From contig NZ_QBUC01000016.1 in the NCBI RefSeq assembly GCF_003058165.1, positions 1 to 64,000 on the forward strand: a stretch of DNA of 64,000 nucleotides. The letters run 5' to 3'. The notes beneath the pieces were generated by a model, which was given only the letters and a program-made list of their open reading frames with translations, searched no databases and was not told the origin of the DNA. Both the position numbers and the translations under genes were made by a program. The stretch comes from Paenisporosarcina sp. OV554. Lineage in GTDB: Bacteria; Bacillota; Bacilli; Bacillales_A; Planococcaceae. Of the stretch, positions 18,369 to 26,698 are shown one piece after another (positions within the stretch are counted from its first letter, which is position 1; the number at the start of each line of letters is the position of its first letter).

Positions 18369-19866
18369 TATTAAGTTCCTCCTGTTTTTTCATTCTTGAT
18401 TGAATTATATTTTGTTTTATTTTACCCAAAAAGGCTACGAAAATTGCAACGACTAATAAAATCATTTGAGGGATAAAGCTCTCCCAAGTTGAATAGATTG
18501 CAAAAAAGTCATTGGTTGGAATTGGAGCTTGTGTAGCTGGAATAAACCCGGCTAATTGTAAACCATGAATCCCCATACCCGTAAACTTAAAGCACAAGTA
18601 GAACATTAATATACTAGACACCATGAAAAATGGACGCATCGGAATTTTTAAGCCTACTTTTAAGATTAAATACGACGTAATCAATAATATGGTTAGACCA
18701 ATCGCTATGCCACCTAATAAAGAACCTAAGTCAATAGAAGATGCCATTCCGATATAGAATAAGACGGTCTCAGTTCCTTCACGGAATACAGCAAGAAAAG
18801 CTAAAATCGCAATCGAAAATAAACTTCCAGTATCGAGTGCCTTCGTGCTTTTCTTCTGGATATAGCGATTCCATTCTAAAATACTCGATTTACTATGTAG
18901 CCAATAGCTCATGTAGCTGAGCATGACAGCAGCAAAAACACCTGTCCATCCAGCTATCAGGAAGTTGTTGTGACCAAATGTACCAGCTGAGAATAGTACG
19001 TTGACCAAAACGCCAAGGACTAGACTGATACCAATACCAGAACCAACACCTACCCAAATCCATTTATTCTTGTCCGAATGACCGGATTTCTTTAAAAAGC
19101 CCATAAGTGCTACAACAACTAAAAGAGCTTCTAGCCCTTCGCGTAACAGGATGGTTGTCGCATCTAACATCGTGTAGCTAGTTTTTGAAACAAGTGGAGA
19201 TAAATAATCTCTCATTTCTTCAATGGTTTTTTTTGCCCCTTTTACATCGGGCGGATTAGCTGAAAGCATGGAATATGAGGTTACCATGTCACTTTCTGCA
19301 TTTTTGTAGACCGTTGCAGACTGAGTAAGCACTACACCTTCAACGTCCAACCAAGATTTTCTGAATTCCTCTATATCTAATTTAGCACCGTCAATATCTT
19401 GGTTATCAATTTTGTCTAAAGATCGATTTAATAACATAATCAGTTTGGCAACATCGCCATTATTTTTTGAAGCATCTTGATCCGCAACTGATGTTTGTGA
19501 GAATTGACCTTCAATAAATTTTGTATTCGTTTGTTTCAATTGTTGAAGTGATTTTTGAACACTCTCAGAGTTAACTGGATCTTGTGCTAAGGCGAACTGT
19601 ACTTGTCCCATGTTATCTTCTATATCATGGTAGGCCTGTTCAGATTTTTCTTTAATCCCTGATTCAAAGGAAATCCAATTTGATGTGTATTCTTTAAATT
19701 GTTCAGAAGCAGCTTTCGTTTCACCCATTTGAACTAATTTAATCACTTCATCAATTTGAACGTTTGCTTGATTCAAGTCTTCTTCCGGACTAGCAGCAAA
19801 GCTTGTCACCGGAAAAATTAAAATCCCGATGAGGGCGATTACTAAAGCAAAATTCATGTGGCGCAT
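18358..19866 (-). CDS. FTR1/EfeU family iron permease with extracellular helical domain
   Basis: A 502-aa membrane protein. A signal-like first helix (1-25) is followed by an extracellular helical region (about 26-230) with repeated TSNWISFE and RKSWLDVE segments, then about seven membrane helices. Both REXXE iron-binding motifs of the FTR1 family are present: R242-EGL-E246 and R362-EGT-E366. It imports iron across the cytoplasmic membrane. AAAGGGGGG precedes the ATG. A Fur box at 19925-19943 predicts induction under iron starvation. No EfeB-type peroxidase gene is adjacent, unlike the classical efeUOB order. Confidence 0.9.
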   Translation of the reverse strand: MRHMNFALVIALIGILIFPVTSFAASPEEDLNQANVQIDEVIKLVQMGETKAASEQFKEYTSNWISFESGIKEKSEQAYHDIEDNMGQVQFALAQDPVNSESVQKSLQQLKQTNTKFIEGQFSQTSVADQDASKNNGDVAKLIMLLNRSLDKIDNQDIDGAKLDIEEFRKSWLDVEGVVLTQSATVYKNAESDMVTSYSMLSANPPDVKGAKKTIEEMRDYLSPLVSKTSYTMLDATTILLREGLEALLVVVALMGFLKKSGHSDKNKWIWVGVGSGIGISLVLGVLVNVLFSAGTFGHNNFLIAGWTGVFAAVMLSYMSYWLHSKSSILEWNRYIQKKSTKALDTGSLFSIAILAFLAVFREGTETVLFYIGMASSIDLGSLLGGIAIGLTILLITSYLILKVGLKIPMRPFFMVSSILMFYLCFKFTGMGIHGLQLAGFIPATQAPIPTNDFFAIYSTWESFIPQMILLVVAIFVAFLGKIKQNIIQSRMKKQEELNNAI

Positions 19867-19924
19867 TATTTTGGCCCCCCTTTATTTAAATATTTTAATT
19901 AACTGAAAGTTATAAGATTATTCC

Positions 19925-19943
19925 GATAATGAAAATCATTATC
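19925..19943 (-). promoter_or_regulatory. Fur box upstream of the FTR1 operon
   Basis: GATAATGAAAATCATTATC is a perfect 8-3-8 inverted repeat matching the classic 19-base Fur site, 60 bases before the permease start codon. It predicts repression by iron-loaded Fur. Confidence 0.85.
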
Positions 19944-19984
19944 AATTAGATTCTTTCGAATTATAAGGTTTATTAAATGTCTTG

Positions 19985-20383
19985 TCAATCGGGAAATAAT
20001 GGAAAAGGTCCATAGAAAAGGGGAAGAACAAGGATTGCTACATCGGAGAAAGTGAAGTGGATATTGATAAACAGAAGTTTTAAATATAGAAACCGTGCTA
20101 GCTTAATATTCACAAAACGATGAAGTAAGGTCGAAAACGTAAATAGATCATCACTATTATACAAAGGTGGCAAACTAACAGGGGAGAACACACCATTTTC
20201 GAGTGCAATTTTGTTTTTGTAAAACTACCGACTATGGCAGTTGTAGACGCTAGGAGCACAAATGTAAGTATTACAATCATTACGCTGAAGAAAAGCAAAC
20301 GACTAGTTTGATAAAAAGCTTGAATGGGGCTATTTCATGACAATGATGTGTTTATTAAGGATCCGCATTAATTTAATGTTCAT
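19985..20383 (-). pseudogene. Decayed small membrane-protein gene
   Basis: A strong AGGAGATGA precedes an ATG at 20383, but the frame stops after 17 codons. Protein-like stretches then follow in shifted frames (SVMIVILTFVLLASTTAIVG, then NGVFSPVSLPPLYNSDDLFT to a stop at 19985). This looks like one gene broken by several small indels. Family unknown. Confidence 0.4.
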
Positions 20384-20406
20384 TCATCTCCTATAAGGAC
20401 TTCCAA

Positions 20407-20670
20407 TCATTTTTCCTTCGCCCGCTCTTTTTGAGCTGCTTCGTACTTTGCACGCATTCTCCATTGTTTGATACGGGGAATTGAGAAATATATAGTCCCG
20501 TATATGATAACAAACAATAGAACATCCAAAATAAATTTAAAGAGGGAAGTCAAAATAAACTGGCCTTCAGTAAAGAACTTATATTGGAAGAAATCTAACT
20601 GTAAATAAGTGAGTCCACTAATAATCCATGCTAGTATAACTGCGAATAAAACCCTCCGGAAATTCATCAT
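20407..20670 (-). CDS. Small two-helix membrane protein
   Basis: About 87 residues, with two hydrophobic segments (ILAWIISGLTYLQLDFF and LFKFILDVLLFVIIYGTIYF) and a basic/acidic tail rich in Lys, Arg and Glu. The start may be the GTG at 20676 or the ATG at 20670, after AAAGG. It is the last gene of the CPBP-protease gene group (22790 to 20407). Family not recognised. Confidence 0.55.
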   Translation of the reverse strand: MMNFRRVLFAVILAWIISGLTYLQLDFFQYKFFTEGQFILTSLFKFILDVLLFVIIYGTIYFSIPRIKQWRMRAKYEAAQKERAKEK

Positions 20671-20731
20671 CTTCACCGACCTTTATAAGAATAAAAAGTT
20701 GTGTACGTAGAAAATGTACATGAGAACAAAA

Positions 20732-21246
20732 TCATTTCACAATTTCTTGAATTTTATTAAAGATGATTGAATACGTTCCTTTTACGGTCTCATCATTTTT
20801 GATGTCATTGTATAAGCCAAACCCATATGTCGTGCCTTCTATTTGGGAATCACTCGATGTCATATAACCAGCCGCAAAATCAGTACCACCACCTCTTTCA
20901 TGTGAATTGCTGTAGAGTGCCTCAGCATCCGAGAATGGGAAAGAGCCTTTCGTCGATTCAATAAAGAAAAATGGAATCTTGGAACTGGTGTAAACCTCTG
21001 CATATTCCGCTGCGCTCGCTTCTTCTAAATGTTCTTTCATAATAAAAACTGCATCATATTCGCTAAAGTCCATAAATAATAAATCGTTCATCGAAAATTC
21101 TTCAAACGTTACATTCGTTTCTCCGATGTCTGGTGCTGCACCGATGACTGCAATATCTAAAGTTCGTCCGGTGTATTCCTCAAATACAGGAAGCTTCTCA
21201 GTACAACCAATACAAACATAAGCAATAGCAATAACCATTTCTTCAT
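20732..21246 (-). pseudogene. Lipoprotein gene with an apparent frameshift in the signal peptide
   Basis: The main frame (stop at 20732) encodes an exported-looking 168-aa protein beginning with a short hydrophobic stretch and IGCTEK. The true-looking start is in a different frame: AAGGG, then ATG at 21246, encoding MKKWLLLLLMFVLVV. Joining the two frames around 21200-21212 gives a normal lipoprotein signal with a cysteine lipobox. One base therefore seems lost or gained there. The mature part has no family I know; it is part of the CPBP gene group. If the shift is a sequencing error the gene is intact. Confidence 0.6.
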
Positions 21247-21298
21247 ATGAAATAACAACCCTTCACTGCGCTACTCTAAAACATTAACAATTCTAGTG

Positions 21299-21975
21299 TT
21301 ATAATCGTCTCATTTTATTTCCTTGTAATATTTCAATGTGTACTCCTGATGAACTCCCGCCTGAATATGAATACAACCGAGATATATCAAGTTCAGTTTG
21401 GATTCGGACCATTTTCGTTTCATGTCCTTGAAGTGAAACCTCGTATGGTCCATCTTCATTCATTAATGGAACCAGTTTACTTTGATCTCCCAAAAGGGAT
21501 TCGTTAAAAAAGCGAACATCAAATTCCACTTCGTCATCACTTAAGTTTTCCAGTGGCAAATCACAAATAACGTTTATTCTTTTGTCATCCAACGGCTCAA
21601 AGTTGCATTCGCTTGAATCAAGATTATAATCAATCGCATAAATTCCAGAGGCAAACGTATTTTGATATAAATTAACCATGTATTGAGGCAATAAACCGTA
21701 TAGAACCAGTGCGAGAAACACCAATCGAACACGATACTTTTCTAATGAAGTAGCCAGTAAATAGATGCCAATAGACAAAATCACAATTAAAAATAGCCCT
21801 AAAGATTGAACCCATCTGCATTATTTATGGGAATGTTCATGATCCAAAGATTACCTGCAGAAAAAGGAACTTCATGTGGAAAAGGAAGGTTTGCTATCAT
21901 GACCAATATGAAAAAACCAATGGCTATATACAACCTTTTGTAATTTCGGACTATCCTTTTATTTTCACCGATCAC
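21299..21975 (-). pseudogene. Membrane protein gene with a mid-gene frameshift
   Basis: A GTG at 21975 overlaps the stop codon of the CPBP gene (GTGTGA arrangement) and starts a frame encoding YKRLYIAIGFFILVMIANLP and PHEVPFSAGNLWIMNIPI. This frame stops near 21810, while the following frame continues with SLGLFLIVILSIGIYLLATS and a soluble 130-residue tail to 21299. A single indel near 21815-21825 joins them into one protein of about 225 aa with three or more membrane segments. Function unknown; it lies between the CPBP protease and the lipoprotein gene. Confidence 0.6.
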
Positions 21976-22790
21976 ACTGGCTCGTTCATTTCCTCTTCAC
22001 TTTTACGATGCAACCCTTTAGCTAAGCGCGCAATTACCAAAATCATTAATATAGAACTAATCGCTAATACGATTGAGTTCGGAAGGATGTAAGTATAAAT
22101 ATCGGATTTTTCACCAATTGCCCAACCAGGCCATGAGGGTGCGACGAAAGTTAAAATGATGGCAATTGAATTATTGAAGACATGCAACAAAATCGGGATC
22201 AATAAATTGCCGGTTTTCAGGTACAACAGTGAAGTGATAATACCGAAAATGCTAGCCCCAATGATATCTGCGTGTAAAACCCCAAAAAGAATACTGGAAA
22301 TAAGTATCCCGCCCCACATGGAAGTTTTCTTCATCATGCGATGCAACAACATACCTCGAAAAATGAATTCTTCTGCAATGGGGCCAATAAGTGCAATACT
22401 GATAATCGTAATACTTAAATAAACAGGACTTTCAGGCATAGGAAATGGCTCTAAGAAAAAGTCGACAAGTCCAGGGGAAATGGGCATCAATGCGTATAAT
22501 TGGAGCCAAAACACACTAAGTGAAAATGCGATAGAAATTACCATAATCCCAATTAAAGATGGAAGCCAGCTGCCTGAACCTTTCCTGAAAACAACATCTC
22601 GAACAGCAACTCCGTGTTTGCGGAAATAATATCTAAAGAAAGTAACAGGGACCACCACATACAAAATCAGGGTTATTCCTGTTTCTGCAAAATCGTCAGT
22701 GTAAGGAAAAAAGATTGCCACAATACCAAATGCAACAAACCATAATAATAACAAACCAATAAAATACCTCGTCTTCATCTCTTCAAACAT
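21972..22790 (-). CDS. CPBP-family intramembrane metalloprotease (CAAX/Rce1-like)
   Basis: About 272 residues with seven to eight membrane helices. The three family motifs are present: EEFIFR (E143-E144 and R148, numbered from the upstream GTG), FGVLHAD with H176, and HVFNNS with H206 and N209-N210. In bacteria such proteins act in bacteriocin immunity, maturation or stress control. I prefer the ATG at 22790 over the GTG at 22799 because GGGGTG lies seven bases before it. It heads a group with a membrane protein, a lipoprotein and a small membrane protein, which suggests a joint envelope function, although two partners look broken. Confidence 0.85.
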   Translation of the reverse strand: MFEEMKTRYFIGLLLLWFVAFGIVAIFFPYTDDFAETGITLILYVVVPVTFFRYYFRKHGVAVRDVVFRKGSGSWLPSLIGIMVISIAFSLSVFWLQLYALMPISPGLVDFFLEPFPMPESPVYLSITIISIALIGPIAEEFIFRGMLLHRMMKKTSMWGGILISSILFGVLHADIIGASIFGIITSLLYLKTGNLLIPILLHVFNNSIAIILTFVAPSWPGWAIGEKSDIYTYILPNSIVLAISSILMILVIARLAKGLHRKSEEEMNEPV

Positions 22791-22880
22791 TTTCTCCACC
22801 CCTATCTATAAATAACAATACGAAAATGGGAGGAATTGGTTTCAACTTTTTAATGTAAAACTTCGGGCTGGGGCAACATT

Positions 22881-23025
22881 TCGTACTGCTTCTTCTTTTA
22901 CTTCTACCGGATAACTGACTCTTGTACCCATAGAAAAAACACCTCCAAGTTGGATTTAGGTAGTATATACCCGAATTTCAACGTAAAGGTGTTTTAATTT
23001 GTCTCAGCCTATGGGGTCAGTCCCA
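22881..23025 (-). mobile_element. Third scrap of the IS3-family element (terminus and first orfA codons)
   Basis: 145 bases almost identical to the end region of the 1-632 element: the start of orfA (TRVSYPVEVKEEAV), its leader and the terminal repeat ending at 23025. The rest is lost at 22881. It lies just beyond the 3' end of the SDR gene. Confidence 0.85.
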
Positions 23026-23077
23026 TGAGGCAGTTCTCTCATTCCGGAGGTTTTTTGTTACCTTACATTGAAAAGAC

Positions 23078-23836
23078 TTAATAAGCTGTCCAACCACCAT
23101 CAACGCCGACTACTTGACCATTCACAAAGCTTGCTTCGTCCGAGCCTAAGAAGATGGCTAAATTCGCAATTTCTTCAGGATGTCCGGCACGAGGATTTAT
23201 TGCCATTCCCAATGACTGTCTCGTAGCGCCCAGCTGATTTATGTTAGTCATCGAGCTGGCGATGTTTGTGATAACTGCACCGGGTGCAATGCCGTTGCAA
23301 CGAATATTTTTATCTGCATACATAAATGCAGTGTTTTTTGTCAAACCAACTACCGCATGTTTAGAAGCGGTGTAGGCAGCCCCTGCGCGAGCCCCATATA
23401 AACCACCAGCAGATATGTTATTAACAATTACACCTTGTCCTTGTTCAATGAAAATAGGAATTGCTAAACGCATCAAACGCATAACAGCAGTAGTATTAAC
23501 TGCAAATACATGATCCCAACGCTCATCTGAAATGTCCCCAACTGGCTCCATTCCATCCATAATTCCTGCATTATTTACAAGAATATCGAGTTTGCCAAAT
23601 GCTTGCTTCGTTTCCTCAAATAGACGTTGTAGATCCTCTGAAGAAGCGACATTTGTTTGAATAGCGAAAGCCTCGCCACCCGTAGCTTTAATTGCTTCAG
23701 CTACGACATTAGCTCCTTCTAAATTTAAATCTGAGACTACTACTTTTGCACCTTCTCTAACATATGCTTCTGCAATAGCTTTTCCCATTCCTGATGCTGC
23801 TCCTGTAACAATGGCGACTTTTCCTTCTAATCTCAT
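23078..23836 (-). CDS. Short-chain dehydrogenase/reductase (SDR)
   Basis: A 252-aa classical SDR. The cofactor motif TGAASGMG is at 11-18, NNAG at 88-91 and the catalytic set is S142, Y155 and K159 (YTASKH); D36 after the second strand suggests preference for NAD. It would oxidise or reduce an alcohol/ketone substrate in the cytoplasm; the substrate is unknown. AGGAGG precedes the ATG. It is divergent from a TetR gene (23982) with a palindrome in between (23855-23880), so it is probably that regulator's target. Confidence 0.9.
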   Translation of the reverse strand: MRLEGKVAIVTGAASGMGKAIAEAYVREGAKVVVSDLNLEGANVVAEAIKATGGEAFAIQTNVASSEDLQRLFEETKQAFGKLDILVNNAGIMDGMEPVGDISDERWDHVFAVNTTAVMRLMRLAIPIFIEQGQGVIVNNISAGGLYGARAGAAYTASKHAVVGLTKNTAFMYADKNIRCNGIAPGAVITNIASSMTNINQLGATRQSLGMAINPRAGHPEEIANLAIFLGSDEASFVNGQVVGVDGGWTAY

Positions 23837-23854
23837 CGATTACGACCTCCTAGG

Positions 23855-23880
23855 TTTTATTGAACAGTTGTTTAATAAAA
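23855..23880. promoter_or_regulatory. Palindromic operator between SDR and TetR genes
   Basis: A 26-base near-perfect inverted repeat, with half-sites TTTTATTGAACAG and TTGTTTAATAAAA (11 of 13 pairs match), lying 19-44 bases before the SDR start. Size and place fit a TetR-family operator. Confidence 0.6.
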
Positions 23881-23981
23881 AGTATAATACACATCAGTAA
23901 GCGTTTACCATGAGCAAAAAAATGAAAATTGTTCATTAAAGTACAGTTTTCTAAAATCTGTTGGATAAGAGGTGAAAATTG

Positions 23982-24536
23982 ATGAAAACGGATTTGAGAG
24001 TGGTCAAAACAAAGGAGGCACTGCAAGAAGCATTGCTGATTTTATTAAAAGAAAAGACCTTAAATTCGATTTCTGTGACTGAAATCTGTCTAAAGGCAAA
24101 AGTGAATCGCGGAACGTTCTATTCACATTATGGACAAATAGAGAATCTGTTTGAAGAATACTTTAAGGAAATTATGAAAGATTTAATAACTTCCTATCAA
24201 GAACCTTATAAACATGTGCAAATCTTAATTACAAGTGAGCTAAATCCTTCCACTATTCGAATTTTCCATCATATTGAAAAGTACAAGAAATTTTATCGAA
24301 TTGTTTTCTCGAAAAATGCACCATTGTCCTATTACTACTTGTTATTCGATCAAATTAAGGAATTGTTAAAAAACGATTTGGCTCTCAATGGTGAAAAGGA
24401 AATCGATATTGCTATGATTAGTGCGTATCAAGCGAATGCCATTGTAGGAATGGTGATAGAATGGTCCAAACAAGATTTCCAACACAGCGCAAATTATTTA
24501 AATCAACAGCTTGTTCGTATTTTGAATGTAAATTAA
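23982..24536 (+). CDS. TetR/AcrR-family transcriptional regulator
   Basis: A 184-aa regulator. The N-terminal helix-turn-helix runs over about residues 10-55 (ISVTEICLKAKVNRGTFYSH), followed by an all-helical ligand/dimer domain. It resembles the short DhaS/TetR_C type. I choose the ATG at 23982, eight bases after AAGAGGTG; a TTG one codon upstream is possible. It probably represses the divergent SDR gene and itself through the palindrome at 23855-23880. Confidence 0.87.
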   Translation: MKTDLRVVKTKEALQEALLILLKEKTLNSISVTEICLKAKVNRGTFYSHYGQIENLFEEYFKEIMKDLITSYQEPYKHVQILITSELNPSTIRIFHHIEKYKKFYRIVFSKNAPLSYYYLLFDQIKELLKNDLALNGEKEIDIAMISAYQANAIVGMVIEWSKQDFQHSANYLNQQLVRILNVN

Positions 24537-24694
24537 AACAAAAATTTATAGTACTGACCAATTTCTACTAGTTATATAGAAAACAAATTTGAAATTTCTC
24601 ATAATATAATTCATTATTAACAGTAGACAGTCTTTTAGTAATCGACAGATACAAGATTGCGTAAGAGAAATACATTCTATGAAGGAAGTAACTT

Positions 24695-25861
24695 ATGCCT
24701 GAAGAAAACATTACGCGGATAAACTTAGATGGAAAAGAACTAATATTAATCGGCACGGCGCACGTATCGCGACAAAGTGCGGAACAAGTAAAAGAGGTTA
24801 TTGAAAGAGAGAGACCTGATTCAGTTTGTATCGAGTTGGACGCCCAAAGATACCAGTCCGTTATGGAGAGCGACAAGTGGAAAAAAATTGATATTTTCAA
24901 AGTCATAAAAGAGAAGAAATCAACATTGCTATTGATGAATTTGGCTATATCTTCATTTCAAAATCGATTAGCCAAGCAATTTGATATTAAACCTGGACAA
25001 GAAATGATTCAGGGGATTGAATCGGCTAAAGAAACGGGTGCTGAGCTAGTACTGGCAGATCGCAATATCCAAATTACCTTTTCAAGAATTTGGCATAACC
25101 TTGGTCTGACAGGAAAAGCACAACTACTCAGCGCCATTTTCTATAGTATTTTCAGTAAAGATACAATCTCAGAAGACGAACTAGAAAAAATGAAATCACA
25201 AGATACACTAAACGCGGTTCTTGCTGAGTTTACGGAAGCCTTCCCAAGGTTAAAGAAGCCGTTAATTGATGAACGAGATCAATATTTAGCCCAAAAGATA
25301 AAAGATGCTCCTGGAAATAAAATTGTTGCGGTACTTGGTGCGGCACATGTACAAGGGATTACGAAAGAAATTCATAAAGAACATGATTTAGAGGCTTTAT
25401 CACTAACACCACCTAAATCAATCGTACCCAAAATTCTTGGCTGGGCAATACCACTGCTTATTGTTGCGCTTATCGTCTTTACTTTTATTGCCAATCCATC
25501 TGCCGGTTTTGACCAAGCAATAAGTTGGATTCTATGGACGGGAACCTTGGCTGCTATTGGCGCGGCTGTTGCTTTTGGGCATCCTCTTGCCATTTTGTCT
25601 GCCTTTGTTGCCGCACCTTTCACCGCTTTACATCCGTTGATTGCAGCGGGTTGGGTATCTGGAATTGTACAAGCATATGTACGCAGACCGAATATAGGTG
25701 ACTTCGAAACACTGTCAGAAGATGTGTTTTCGATTAAAGGATTTTGGCATAATAAAGTCACGCGCGTTCTGCTAGTGGTTCTCTTGACGAACTTAGGAGG
25801 TTCAATAGGAACATTTATAGGCGGAGCCGATGTAATTAGAGTGTTCTTTAATAACTTGTAA
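24695..25861 (+). CDS. TraB-family membrane protein
   Basis: 388 residues. The N-terminal TraB/PrgY domain has GTAHVSRQSAEQV (20-32), the VCIELD strand and a second GAAHVQGI segment, which form the conserved His/Glu set of the family. Residues 245-388 contain four or five hydrophobic segments. TraB/PrgY proteins are known from pheromone shutdown in enterococci and occur widely with unknown enzymatic role; a metalloprotease-like activity has been proposed. It is a single gene with its own terminator. Confidence 0.85.
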   Translation: MPEENITRINLDGKELILIGTAHVSRQSAEQVKEVIERERPDSVCIELDAQRYQSVMESDKWKKIDIFKVIKEKKSTLLLMNLAISSFQNRLAKQFDIKPGQEMIQGIESAKETGAELVLADRNIQITFSRIWHNLGLTGKAQLLSAIFYSIFSKDTISEDELEKMKSQDTLNAVLAEFTEAFPRLKKPLIDERDQYLAQKIKDAPGNKIVAVLGAAHVQGITKEIHKEHDLEALSLTPPKSIVPKILGWAIPLLIVALIVFTFIANPSAGFDQAISWILWTGTLAAIGAAVAFGHPLAILSAFVAAPFTALHPLIAAGWVSGIVQAYVRRPNIGDFETLSEDVFSIKGFWHNKVTRVLLVVLLTNLGGSIGTFIGGADVIRVFFNNL

Positions 25862-25877
25862 AAAATTGTTTATAGGA

Positions 25878-25908
25878 AGAGAAAAGTCTATGACTTTTCT
25901 CTTTTTTT
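25878..25908 (+). terminator. Rho-independent terminator of the TraB gene
   Basis: AGAGAAAAGTC pairs with GACTTTTCTCT around a TAT loop, followed by a run of seven T, 16 bases past the stop. Confidence 0.88.
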
Positions 25909-25927
25909 ATGGAATAAAACCAATATA

Positions 25928-26007
25928 TGACACAGTGTCACATTTTCATTGCATTATGACACTGTGTCATATATAATGAATTCTTGTGCGAATATGACAC
26001 GATGTCA
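25928..26007. promoter_or_regulatory. Three TGACAC-type palindromes: operator cluster for the TetR-efflux pair
   Basis: TGACACAGTGTCA (25928-25940), TGACACTGTGTCA (25957-25969) and TGACACGATGTCA (25995-26007) are 13-base inverted repeats; the third has one mismatch. They lie 29-108 bases before the TetR start. Their similarity to each other and their position argue for autoregulation by that TetR protein. Confidence 0.85.
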
Positions 26008-26035
26008 TTTGTAAGATAGATAGGAGTGTATAAGG

Positions 26036-26656
26036 ATGCCAAAACAAACCTTCATTAAATTACCCATAGATAAAAGGGAAACATTAATACGTGCGGCAAT
26101 TAAAGAATTTTCAAGGGCACCATTATTTGAAGCTTCCATTTCTAATATTGTTAAAGAGGCTGGAATCCCGAGAGGAAGCTTTTATCAATATTTTGAAGAT
26201 AAAGAGGACCTTTATTATTTCTTGCTTGATGAATATTCACAGCGGCTTAGAAGAAGATTCATTTCGATATTAAAAAAACAAAATGGCGATTTAATGGAAA
26301 CATTTATTGAGGCCTTTGGGATGATGCTGATCAACTTGCAAAGCATAGAGTCCCGCCAATTTTTCAGGAATGCCTTTTTGAATATGAATTACAAAGCGGA
26401 AAACACATTGACTCCTGATGTAAATGATGAGCAATTGAAAACTCGATTGGCAGAGGTTGTGGGTTTAGTTGATCATAATAAATTGAATATCACGGATGAA
26501 ATCGAACTGGTTCATATCCTCAAAATCATGAAAGCCGTGACATTCCAAAGTCTGATTCAAGTATTCGCAAAAGACTTGTCCAACGATGAATCATTACAAA
26601 ATTATATACTCGAAGTCAATTTGCTTAAAAAAGGGCTTAGTAAAGATGAGTTATAG
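26036..26656 (+). CDS. TetR/AcrR-family repressor of the efflux operon
   Basis: A 206-aa regulator with an N-terminal helix-turn-helix (ISNIVKEAGIPRGSFYQYFE, about residues 37-56) and a helical ligand domain. It begins after a TAGGAG site and is followed after 42 bases by a DHA2 drug exporter. It most likely represses both genes through the three palindromes and releases DNA when the exported compound binds. Confidence 0.9.
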   Translation: MPKQTFIKLPIDKRETLIRAAIKEFSRAPLFEASISNIVKEAGIPRGSFYQYFEDKEDLYYFLLDEYSQRLRRRFISILKKQNGDLMETFIEAFGMMLINLQSIESRQFFRNAFLNMNYKAENTLTPDVNDEQLKTRLAEVVGLVDHNKLNITDEIELVHILKIMKAVTFQSLIQVFAKDLSNDESLQNYILEVNLLKKGLSKDEL

Positions 26657-26698
26657 AAAAACTAGAAAAATAATTAAGATATATGGAGGAATACACGA

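Noticed and set aside
25372-25761. 129-codon frame opposite the TraB gene
   Set aside because: Antisense shadow of the membrane segment region of TraB.
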